Shown here: positions 42,401 to 54,400 of the stretch, piece by piece
Layout of the letters: each line of letters begins with the position of its first letter
Numbering within the stretch: the stretch's first letter is position 1
Assembly (NCBI GenBank): GCA_021613375.1
Contig: CM038717.1
Span: 38,577,000-38,640,999 of the forward strand
Reading direction: 5' to 3'
Source of the DNA: Megaleporinus macrocephalus
Lineage: Eukaryota; Chordata; Actinopteri; Characiformes; Anostomidae
DNA length: 64,000 nucleotides
Translations under genes and position numbers: made by a program
Notes under the pieces: model-generated
Databases searched by the model: none
The model's input: the letters and a program-made list of their open reading frames with translations, nothing else
Told to the model about the DNA's origin: nothing

Positions 42401-45400
42401 AAAACAGAGAGACACTGAGAATGAGAATAAAAGAGAAACACAGAATGAGAATAAAACAGAGAGACACTGAGAATGAGAATAAAACAGAGACACTGAGAAT
42501 GAGAATAAAAGAGAGTGAGAATGAGAATAGAGAGAGAGAGAATAAAAGAGAGAGAATGAGAACAAAAAGAGAGAGAATGAGAATAAAACAGAGAGACACT
42601 GAGAATGAGAATAAAACAGAGAGACACTGAGAATGAGAATAAAACAGAGAGACACTGAGAATGAGAATAAAACAGAGAGACACTGAGAATGAGAATAAAA
42701 GAGAGTGAGAATGAGAATAGAGAGAGAGAGAGAATAAAAGAGAGAGAATGAGAACAAAAGAGAGAGAATGAGAATAAAACAGAGAGACACTGAGAATGAG
42801 AATAAAAACAGAGAGACACTGAGAATGAGAATAAAAGAGGGTGAGAATGAGAATAGAGAGAGAGAGAATAAAAGAGAGAGAATGAGAACAAAAGAGAGAG
42901 AATGAGAATAAAAGAGAGAGAGAGAGAGACAGTGAGAATGAGAATAGAGAGAGAGAGAGAATAAAAGAGAGAGAATCAGAATAGAGAGAGAGAATGAGAA
43001 TNNNNNNNNNNNNNNNNNNNNNNNNNNNNNNNNNNNNNNNNNNNNNNNNNNNNNNNNNNNNNNNNNNNNNNNNNNNNNNNNNNNNNNNNNNNNNNNNNNN
43101 NNNNNNNNNNNNNNNNNNNNNNNNNNNNNNNNNNNNNNNNNNNNNNNNNNNNNNNNNNNNNNNNNNNNNNNNNNNNNNNNNNNNNNNNNNNNNNNNNNNN
43201 NNNNNNNNNNNNNNNNNNNNNNNNNNNNNNNNNNNNNNNNNNNNNNNNNNNNNNNNNNNNNNNNNNNNNNNNNNNNNNNNNNNNNNNNNNNNNNNNNNNN
43301 NNNNNNNNNNNNNNNNNNNNNNNNNNNNNNNNNNNNNNNNNNNNNNNNNNNNNNNNNNNNNNNNNNNNNNNNNNNNNNNNNNNNNNNNNNNNNNNNNNNN
43401 NNNNNNNNNNNNNNNNNNNNNNNNNNNNNNNNNNNNNNNNNNNNNNNNNNNNNNNNNNNNNNNNNNNNNNNNNNNNNNNNNNNNNNNNNNNNNNNNNNNN
43501 NNNNNNNNNNNNNNNNNNNNNNNNNNNNNNNNNNNNNNNNNNNNNNNNNNNNNNNNNNNNNNNNNNNNNNNNNNNNNNNNNNNNNNNNNNNNNNNNNNNN
43601 NNNNNNNNNNNNNNNNNNNNNNNNNNNNNNNNNNNNNNNNNNNNNNNNNNNNNNNNNNNNNNNNNNNNNNNNNNNNNNNNNNNNNNNNNNNNNNNNNNNN
43701 NNNNNNNNNNNNNNNNNNNNNNNNNNNNNNNNNNNNNNNNNNNNNNNNNNNNNNNNNNNNNNNNNNNNNNNNNNNNNNNNNNNNNNNNNNNNNNNNNNNN
43801 NNNNNNNNNNNNNNNNNNNNNNNNNNNNNNNNNNNNNNNNNNNNNNNNNNNNNNNNNNNNNNNNNNNNNNNNNNNNNNNNNNNNNNNNNNNNNNNNNNNN
43901 NNNNNNNNNNNNNNNNNNNNNNNNNNNNNNNNNNNNNNNNNNNNNNNNNNNNNNNNNNNNNNNNNNNNNNNNNNNNNNNNNNNNNNNNNNNNNNNNNNNN
44001 CCACAGAAGTGCGGCGAGTGGACCTGAGCGTGCACTTCAGCCTGCCATGAATAACACACACTCGTTTAGACTCGCACGCTCACGCCGTCCGCCACAACGA
44101 CCCACCGTCAGCTCTTTCCGACAGAGTGACAGGAGGCGAGGACAACCTCCGAGAGCACACACAAACAGTACAGAGACCACCTTCACTGACTTAACTCATT
44201 TTACAGGAGGTTCATTAGAGGATCATTAGAGGAGAAAAATGTGCCTCCTAGCAACCACCTGGAAGACCAGGCAGACACACCAACACTGACTCCCATTAGA
44301 TAAACAGAGAACCTCAAGCTCCACCTTCTGATCTGAGAACATCCACAGGTGCTGCTGTCTCCTGTCTGCTGAGGAAAGATCTCCTGTTCTCCTGTCTGCT
44401 GGAGAAAGATCACCTGTTCTTCTGTCTGCTGAGGAAAGATCTCCTGTTCTCCTGTCTGCTGGATAAAGATCACCTGTTCTTCTGTCTGCTGAGGAAAGAT
44501 CTCCTGTTCTCCTGTCTGCTGGAGAAAGATCACCTGTTCTCCTGTCTGCTGAGGAAAGATCTCATATTCTTCTGTCTGCTGGAGAAAGATCTCCTGTTCT
44601 CCTGTCTGCTGGAGAAAGATCACCTGTTCTCCTGTCTGCTGAGGAAAGATCTCATATTCTCCTGACTGCTAGGGAAAGATCACCTGCTCTCCTGACTGCT
44701 GGAGAAAGATCTGTTCTCCTGACTGCTGGAGAAAGATCTGTTCTCCTGACTGCTGGGGAAAAATCTCCTGTTCTCCTGACTGCTGAGGAAAGATCTCCTG
44801 TTCTCCTGACTGCTGGGGAAAAATCTCCTGTTCTCCTGACTGCTGAGGAAAGATCACCTGTTCTCCTGACTGCTGAAGGAAAGATCTCCTGCTCTCCTGA
44901 CTGCTGGAGAAAGATCTGTTCTCCTGACTGCTGGGGAAAAATCTCCTGTTCTCCTGACTGCTGAGGAAAGATCTCCTGTTCTCCTGTCTGCTAGGGAAAA
45001 ATCTCCTGTTCTCCTGACTGCTGAGGAAAGATCTCCTGTTCTCCTGTCTGCTAGGGAAAGATCACCTGTTCTCCTGTCTGCTGGAGTAAATATCTCCTGT
45101 TCTCCTGTCTGCTAGGGAAAGATCACCTGTTTTCCTGTCTGCTGGAGAAAGATCACCTGACTGCTAGAGAAGGATCACCTGTTCTCCTGTCTGCTGGGGA
45201 AAGATCACCTGTTCTCCTGATTGCTGAGGAAAGATCTCCTGTTCTCCTAACTGCTGGAGAAAGATATCCTGTTCCCCTGACTGCTGGGGAAAGATCTCCT
45301 GTTCTCCTGACTGCTGGAGAAAGATCTCCTGTTCTCCTGTCTGCTAGGGAAAGATCTCCTGATGTCCTGACTGCTGGGGAAAGATCTCCTGTTCTCCTGT

Positions 45401-48400
45401 CTGCTAGGGAAAGATCTCCTGATGTCCAGGTCTCTGGATTTGTTAGTCAGTTGTAAAATCCTTTGTTGTTTGTTGTTTTAAGCCACCTGTCTCCTCAGCA
45501 GCTGAGACTGTTTACAATAAATAAAACAGTCTGGTCAGGTGGGTCTGGGGAGACAGTCCACTCCAGTGTTCTGTTAAGATCTGACCCTGGACCAGGACTC
45601 ACAAAGTAAGTTCAACACTGACAGCGTTCCTGAGATTTAGCTTCCCCAAAACCAGAAATGCATTAATACTCTATAACTTGCTCATTTACTCGATTTACTC
45701 TGGAAAACCGCTGTCTTGTCAAGGAAGTGATCTGAAATCTAGTCACCACGTCTAGCGTAGCTCAGTGTACGACTGCTGAGGACTTATTACATCATCATTT
45801 TCACTTGTTACGTTGGCAGAAACTGTTGAGGCTTTTTCTTGATTTGATTTTTCCTAATGATCTGCCAGTACACTGAGATGCGTGGACTTACGGGAAACAG
45901 TGCCATAGCAGTGTATTCCCACCAGGAGTTACTGGTGGGACACAATCACAACTACCTCCACCATACAGACGGAGAAACATAAGCCATCAAAACCGTCCTA
46001 AAGAGAGAGTCTACTGTCTTGTGGAGAGTGTATTGCGCCATAGAAAGACTGTCCTATCTTGAGGAGAGACAGTCCAATCTTGTAGAGAGTGTACTGTCTT
46101 GTAGAGAGACTGCATTGCCCTGTAGACAGTATTTCCTGTCTTGTAGAGAGATTGTATTGTGCTATAGAGAGACTGGCCAATCTTGCACAGAGTGTACTGT
46201 CTTGTAGAGACTGTCCTGTTTTGAAGAGAGACAGTCCAATCTTGTAGAGAGTGTATGGTCTTGTAAAGAGACTATTCTGTCTTGAGGAGAGACAGTTCAA
46301 TCTTGTAGAGAATGTACTGTCTTGTAGAGAGACTGCATTGCCCTGTAGACAGTATTTCCTGTCTTGTAGAGAGATTGTATTGTGCTATAGAGAGACTGGC
46401 CAATCTTGCACAGAGTGTACTGTCTTGTAGAGACTGTCCTGTTTTGAAGAGAGACAGTCCAATCTTGTAGAGAGTGTATGGTCTTGTAAAGAGACTATTC
46501 TGTCTTGAGGAGAGACAGTTCAATCTTGTAGAGAATGTACTGTCTTGTAGAGAGACTGCATTGCCCTGTAGACAGTCTTTCCTGTCTTGTAGAGAGATTG
46601 TATTGGGCTACAGAGAGACTGCCCAATCTTGCAGAGTGTACTGTCTTGTAGAGAGACTGTCTTGTCTTGTACAGAGACTGCACTGTCCTGTAGAAAGACT
46701 GCTCTGTCTTGTAGAGAGACTGCATTGTCCTTTAAAGAGGCTGTACTTTGGTGAGAGTGTACTGTCACATAAAGAGACTGTACTGTTCTGCAGAAAGACT
46801 TTCCTGTCCTACACAAAGACTGTGTTGTCCTCTAGAGAGACTGTACTGTCCTCTAGATAGACTGTACTGTTCTGTAGATAGTGTACTGTTATGCAGAAAA
46901 ACGCTCCTGTCGTACACAAAGACTGTCTTGTCCTGTAGATAGACTATACTGTTCTGTAGAAAAACTTTCCTGTTCTACACAAAGACTGTCTTGTCCTGTA
47001 GAGAGACTGTACTGTCCTGTATATAGACTGTACTGTTCTGTAGAAAAACTTTCCTGTTCTACACAAAGACTGTCTTGTCCTGTAGAGAGACTGTACTGTC
47101 CTGTATATAGACTGTACTGTTCTGTAGAAAAACTTTCCTGTCCTACACAAAGACTGTCTTGTCCTGTAGATAGACTGTACTGCTCTGCAGAAAGACGGTT
47201 CTGTCTTTTAGAGAGACTGTACTGTCCTGTAGAGAGACTGTACTGTCCTGTATATAGACTGTACTGTTCTGTAGAAAAACTTTCCTGTCCTACACAAAGA
47301 CTGTCTTGTCCTGTAGATAGACTGTACTGCTCTGCAGAAAGATGGTTCTGTCCTTTAGAGAGACTGTACTGTCCTGTAGAGAGACTGTCCTGTCCTACAC
47401 ATTGTAATTAGCCTAGCGGCTGCAGCCCAGTTTTCAGTGTTTACTCAGTACTCATGTTGTTTTGAATGAAACCACTTCAGTAAAAGTCGTCTGTACACAG
47501 AACTGGCAGTCTTTACAGGCTACGTGTCTCGTAGCAGGTCAATCAGACGTAGCTGAAGATGGTAAACTAGTGGTAGATCTGAAGATGGGGACTATACTTT
47601 TTGCCCCACAGCGTCCTGCATGTATCCCTCCACCATAAATGGAGTTTAAGACTGAAATCTTCTCTAAACTATCATAAACAGCGTCTCAGAATCAGACAGT
47701 GTATTTATAACATCTACTGTAATAACTTTCCCATGAGGAAGCTTTTATAGATGGACGTCTGGTTCCATTCCCCACCACTGTGAACTGATTAAAAAGGGGG
47801 AAATGATGGAATTCCTCTTTAAAGCGTGGTGGAAAGTCAGAAGAAGGTAGGAAGATGTGCTTTAAAGACAAACAGCATGGGAATTCTAAGAGGGTCAGGA
47901 GGTTAACCCCACTGCATCCCATTCATTTCCGGGGGTGGTCTCGCCGCTGCCCCCTAGCGTGCGGCAGCTGAGCCTCGCTTGGCTTTTCTGTTACGGGACC
48001 AAGCACTAAATCCTCCGAGCCGAGCCGGCACCCGCAGCGGAATACTAATAGCTTAGCTGCTGCCCTGAAAGCCAAGCTTTCTTCTTCCTGTCCGGGCTGC
48101 AGACCAGCACTACCTCACTTGTTTTCTCCTGAGGGGGGCTGACAGAGTGTCTACTGAGACTGGGCGGGGGTCGTTATAAACCAAACTGGAGGACTACGAA
48201 TGGAATGGGCTCTGTTGAGAGGAAGCTGTGGGTCAGTGCCCCCCCCCCCCCCACAACACCCCCACCCCAAACACACACACACAAAGTCTAGTCTGGACTG
48301 TTTGTGAGGGAAAAAGTCCAGTTGAGAAATCAATTACGCTTCACACAAAGGCAATCAGGCCACGGCGTTGGCTCGGAGAGGAGAACACGGAGCCGGTGGG

Positions 48401-51400
48401 GGGCCGCGATGATCAAAACACCGCATTCAGAGTCGGTGTAAAAATAACGGAGATTGTAATCCACGGTGACGGCGAAGGCGGCTGGATCTTCTCGACGGCC
48501 GATTAAAAAAAGATTTGTTCGAATGAAAAGCTCGTCCTGATCCCGCAGGTTGAACGCCTCCAACGCCGGCGGTCCCTCACATGCCACAGAAATGAATAGG
48601 ACGAGGAAAACGGGCGATCAATTGATCCGCGCTCGCAAAGTCTCGACAGGACCCGTAGGACGAGGCCGCGAAATGGTAACCAGGTTTTCCTTCGCCGTGA
48701 CCGGGCGTGTCGGCGCTCGCGCAAACTAGCACGACTGATGTAATATCACGCTCTCTCTTCTGTAACGCCCCGGAGGACTCGCTCTTAATTGAACGCGCGG
48801 CTGAATCGCGGCCGTTTAACCATCCAAATAAGAGCGAGAGCCACTCGAGGAGGGAGGCTGAGCGCGGCGGGGCCGAAATGGCCTCCAAATGGGATTTATG
48901 ACATACTGATACTGCGTTAAAGCAGGTCCGGAGAGCACCCCGGGGAGAGGAAAGCTTCGGGCCGGAGCGGGACGACAACGCCGCCGCTCGCCCACTGTTG
49001 CTGCTGATGGATTCGGGTGCTTACGCGCCCAACACGAAGGCCTGTGTAGCGGGATTCAACCACAGAGCACCTGTTCCCAGCAAGAGAACCTCCAACATAA
49101 CAGAGCAAAGTGTTTCAGCAGTGGCCGCTAGCTGAGGGCTAATGTCTAGTTCACACTAGACGATGTTAGCCTGGTGTTTCAGTCACAGTAGTGATGATGG
49201 TGTTTATAGTGGTGTTGATGGTGTTTATAGTGGTGGTGATGGTGTTTACAGTGGTGGTGATGGTGTTTACAGTGGTGGTGATGATGTTTACAGTGGTGGT
49301 GATGTTTACGGTGGTGATGGTGTTTACAGTGGTGGTGATGATGGTGTTTACAGTGGTGGTGATGATGTTTACAGTGGTGGTGATGTTTACGGTGGTGATG
49401 GTGTTTACAGTGGTGGTGATGATGGTGTTTACAGTGGTGATGATGATGTTTACAGTGGTGGTGATGGTGTTTACAGTAGCGGTGATGGTGTTTGCAGTGG
49501 TGGTGAGGGTGTTTACAGTGTTTGTGATGGTGTGTACAGTGGTGGTGGTGATGTTTACAGTGGTGATGGTGATGTTTACAGTGGTGATGGTGTTTATAGC
49601 GGTGGTGGTGATGTTTACAGTGGTGGTGATGTTTACAGTGGTGATGGTGTTTATAGTGGTGGTGATGATGTTTACAGTGGTTGTGATGTTTACAGTGGAG
49701 GGGATGTTGTTTACAGTGGTTGTGATGTTAACAGTGGAGAGGATGTTGTTTACAGTGGTGGTGATGTTTACAGTGGTGGTGATGGTGTTTACAGTGGTGT
49801 TGATGTTGTTTACAGTGGTGTTGATGGTGTTTACAGTGGTGGTGATGTTTACAGTAGCGGTGACGTTGTTTACAGTGGTGATGATGATGTTTACAGTGGT
49901 GTTGATGGTGTTTACAGTAGTGGTGGTGGTGTTTACAGTGGTGGTGATGGTGTTTACAGTAATGTGGAGGGTGTTTACAGTAGTGGTGATGGAGTTTATA
50001 GTGGTGGTGTTGATGGTGTTTACAGTGGTGTTGATGGTGTTTACAGTAGTGGTGATGGTGTTTATAGTGGTGGTAATGGTGTTTACAGTAATGTGGAGGG
50101 TGTTTACAGTAGTGGTGATGGAGTTTATAGTGGTGGTGTTGATGGTGTTTACAGTGGTGTTGATGGTGTTTACAGTGGTGGTGATGTTTACAGTAGCGGT
50201 GACGTTGTTTACAGTGGTGATGATGATGTTTACAGTGGTGTTGATGGTGTTTACAGTAGTAGTGGTGGTGTTTACAGTGGTGGTAATGGTGTTTACAGTA
50301 ATGTGGAGGGTGTTTACAGTAGTGGTGATGGAGTTTATAGTGGTGGTGATGATGGTGTTTACAGTAGTGGTGATGGTGTTTATAGTGGTGGTGATATTTA
50401 CAGTGGTGGTGATGGTGTTTACAGTGGTGTTGATGGTATTTACAGTAGTGGTGATGGTGTTTATAGTGGTGTTGATATTTACAGTGGTGGTGATGGTGTT
50501 TACAGTGGAAGTGATGATGTTTACAGTGGTGGTGATGTTGTTTACAGTAATGGTGATGGTATTTACAGTGGTGGTGGTGGTGATGGGAACCAGGGGTCTC
50601 CTTGTCTACCACACAAACATACAAATTTTATTTACTATCAAACCCACCAGTGGACCTACACATGTCTTTTGGGTGCTTATATGAATGTTGATGGTAAAAT
50701 GTGGAAAATCTAAAAATAATAAATTTTCTTTGGGGGACTATATTTTTGCCTCACAGCCTCCTGCATGTATCCCTCCACCATGAATGGATTTTAAGGTTGA
50801 AATCTTCTCAGGTGGCGTATACATGTCCATTTTATGTGAGGGAGCGTTTCTACATTCTGTTTTCTCGAGAAACAACTTAGTGACTTAGTTTACACTTTTC
50901 ATTTTTAAAATTAATTATTTAATTATGCATCGATTTTGAAAGCTTCCGCTTGGAATTTGCATTTAAGCTTAAAATTGGAATAAACTAGACCCTACACTGA
51001 ACTCACTCTAGGCTACAAACATAAACCAGGCAGACTCCATGTAGCTTGTTGAGGACCACGGTACCTTCACATGGCCCTCCTTGGCTTCTCCATACTGAAC
51101 GTGCTTCCTCAGATGGTTGCAGATGGCTCGAAGGGTCGGGTGCATCTCAACGCAGAAGTTGCATCTGTAGCCAATAGGAGCCTTATCAGCTTGACCATCC
51201 ATCTGAAAGTGAAATGAGGACACAATGTAGCGGTGACTTGGATCTGGTTCGATTGTAGACCAGTGAAGAGCCAGAGCGCCACTGCTCCTTATCTGCTACC
51301 GCTGTTATCTACTGGTGTAATTGTTTTGAAAGGCAAATGAAGAAAAGAGCAATACAGTCACTTCAACATTCTGCGTAATTGGGTCATCAAAAACCTCTGA

Positions 51401-54400
51401 TAACTAATGAACGCTAAACGCAGGACGCAATCACTGTGATAGTCCACCTTCCAGATTACAGTCGGCATGAATGGCAGACTATTTAGAAGCTATTATAATT
51501 AAATTTCACATTTCATTTGATTGCCTTCAGGTTCTGGAACGCGCCTGTTAACGACTTTACTTAAAGGCCCCATGACTATGTTGCTTTGTAGAACATCAAG
51601 ATTCTGTATGTATTATGGGCAACGTTCATGTTTGTTTATTTGATGTTTGTTAGTAACTCCTTTAGAGGGCGGTGGTGAATGATGTGTGTTTATTTGATGT
51701 TTGTTAATAACTCCTTTAGAGGGCGGTGGTGAGTGATGTTTGTTTATTTAACGTTTGTTTATTTGATGTTAATTTGATGTTTGTTAATAACTCCTTTAGA
51801 GGGTGGTGGTGAGTGATGTTTGTTTATTTGATGTTTGTTAATAACTCCTTTAGAGGGCGGTGGTAAATGATGTGTGTTTATTTGATGTTTGTTAATTACT
51901 CCACTAGAGGGCGGTGGTGAGTGATGTTTGTATATTTGATGTTTGTTAATAACTCCTTTAGAGGGCGGTGGTGAGTGATGTTTGTATATTTGATGTTTGT
52001 TAATAACTCCTTTATAGGGTGGTGGTGAGTTATGTTTGTTTATTTGATGTTTGTTAATTACTCCACTAGAGGGCGACAGTGAGTGATGTGTGTTTATTTA
52101 ATGTTTGTTAATAACTCCTTTAGAGGGTGGTGGTGAGTTATGTTTGTTTATTTGATGTTTGTTAATTACTCCACTAGAGGGCGACAGTGAGTGATGTGTG
52201 TTTATTTAATGTTTGTTAATAACTCCTTTAGAGGGTGGTGGTGAGTGATGTTTGTTTATTTTATGTTTGTTAGTAACTCCTTTAGAGGGCGACAGTGAGT
52301 GATGTGTGTTTATTTAATGTTTGTTAATAACTCCTTTAGAGGGCGACAGTGAGTGATGTTTGTTTATTTGATGTTAATAACTCCTTTAGAGGGTGGTGGT
52401 GGGTGATGTTTGTTTATTTTATGTTTGTTAGTAACTCCTTTAGAGGGCGACAGTGAGTGATGTGTGTTTATTTAATGTTTGTTAATAACTCCTTTAGAGG
52501 GCATTAGTGAGTGATGTTTGTTTATTTGATGTTTGTTAATAACTCCTTTAGAGGGTGGTGGTGAGTGATGTTTGTTTATTTGATGTTTGTTAATAACTCC
52601 TTTAGAGGGCGTTAGTGAGTGATGTTTGTTTATTTGATGTTTGTTAATAACTCCTTTAGAGGGCGGTGGTGAGTGATGTTTGTTTATTTGATGTTTGTTA
52701 ATAACTCCTTTAGAGGGCGGTGGTGAGTGATGTGTGTTTATTTGATGTTTGTTAATAACTCCTTTAGAGGGTGGTGGTGAGTTATGTTTGTTTATTTGAT
52801 GTTTGTTAATTACTCCACTAGAGGGCGGTGGTGAGTGATGTGTGTTTATTTGATGTTTGTTAATAACTCCTTTAGAGGGTGGTGGTGAGTTATGTTTGTT
52901 TATTTGATGTTTGTTAATTACTCCACTAGAGGGCGGTGGTGAGTGATGTGTGTTTATTTGATGTTTGTTAATAACTCCTTTAGAGGGTGGTGGTGAGTTA
53001 TGTTTGTTTATTTGATGTTTGTTAATTACTCCACTAGAGGGCGGTGGTGAGTGATGTGTGTTTATTTGATGTTTGTTAATAACTCCTTTAGAGGGTGGTG
53101 GTGAGTTATGTTTGTTTATTTGATGTTTGTTAATTACTCCACTAGAGGGCACCAGTGAGTGATGTTTGTATATTTAATGTTTGTTACATGCAGCTTACCT
53201 TGTTTTCTGGTTTCGGCTCAGTCGGCTCTGCAGTCTTCTGCTTACTGTGAAGCTGCTTCCTCCTCTCCTGCCGCGTGGCTCTCTTCTGGAACTCTTCATT
53301 GTGGTCTGTTAGATGGATGCTCAGGTCAGGAAGGGTCAGGAACTTGATTTCACAGTGAGCACACTGGTAGAGCTCAGCGTCATCCTCCACTGGACTGGGT
53401 ATGGTGACAAAGTCCCGCTTCAGCTCCTTGCCATGGTAGCTGTTGTAATGATTTACGAGCATGTCCGCGGTGCTGAAGGACAGCTTGAAGCACCTCAGAC
53501 ACTTGAACGGCAACCATTCCACGTCGTTCTCCTGCTCAGTTTCCGATTTCACCTCCACCAGCTCCACGTCCTCTGCGACGGGCGATTTCTCCACCTCTCT
53601 GGGGTAAATGACGGTGAAGTAACGCCCCAGCTTGCTGGAGTGCTGTCTTTTAGGAAAGACTCCGGGGTGCCGCTTGATGTAGTGTGAGACGATGCTCTTT
53701 CTGCTGAAGGCCTGAAAAGAGCACAGCGAGCACTTCCTTCGCTCCACTGCTTCCCTTAGCTCATCGCTCATGGCTGGTCCATCTTCTTCGGAGGCCAAGG
53801 GCACCATTACTTTGCTTGGCTTCTCTCCTACGGTCTTAGACGCAGCCAGGCAGTGAGTGTAGTAGGCGTCAATGTCGTGGCGTTTCTGGTAGTGAGCTGC
53901 CAGGCCTTTGCGGATGGGATTGGTGTAGGAGCAGAGGGCGCACTTAAAGACGTTGTTCTTGCCCTCGGGCTGAGCTCGTACGTTGTTGTGCTTGATGCGA
54001 TAGTGTCGGGCGATGCCTTTCCTGGTGGAACAGAAGTACTTGCAAAGCTGACATTTGAAGATGGCGTGCTTCTCTCCTTTCGCAAACTCGGAGAGGGTAA
54101 GGTCGAAGTCGCAGACCTCCGAGACTTCCGGCACACTTGCAGCGCTGCATTCAGCAACAGAGTCTTCTTTGTTGGCCAGAGACTGGATATTGGTTGCCGA
54201 GAACATTTCCGATGCTGACTGGTTGTGGTACTTCTCATAATGTATCTTCAGTTTTTCAAGGGTCCCATGAGTGTATGGGCACATCTTGCACCTGTAGGCA
54301 CCGTATCCTTGCCTCTGGCTTTTGGCTCGCTCGTCTCCTTCCGCCGCCACGTCTCTCACCTGCTCGATATCGTCGGCGAAGTCCTCGGCCGTGACTTTGA

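Noticed and set aside
39687..44059. Minus-strand frames of 770-998 residues, Ser/Leu/Phe/Ile-rich, one running through the N-gap
   Set aside because: They are translations of the CT-rich simple repeat ([10 protein letters not shown] repeated) and of N bases; there is no domain, codon bias or start context.
47890..49135. Short frames in the CpG-rich intronic block as extra znf462 exons
   Set aside because: None continues the known ZNF462 protein order, and exon 3 and the presumed exon 4 are accounted for without them.
49163..50713. Plus-strand frames of about 500 residues (VYSGGDG repeats; MVFTVV repeats) and a His/Cys-rich minus frame
   Set aside because: All come from the 21-bp minisatellite, which is free of stops in several frames. 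The arrangement is explained by MITE-A-derived tandem repeats.
52472..53152. 226-residue frame of 18-residue repeats ([11 protein letters not shown])
   Set aside because: A by-product of the 54-bp minisatellite; it does not join the znf462 reading frame.
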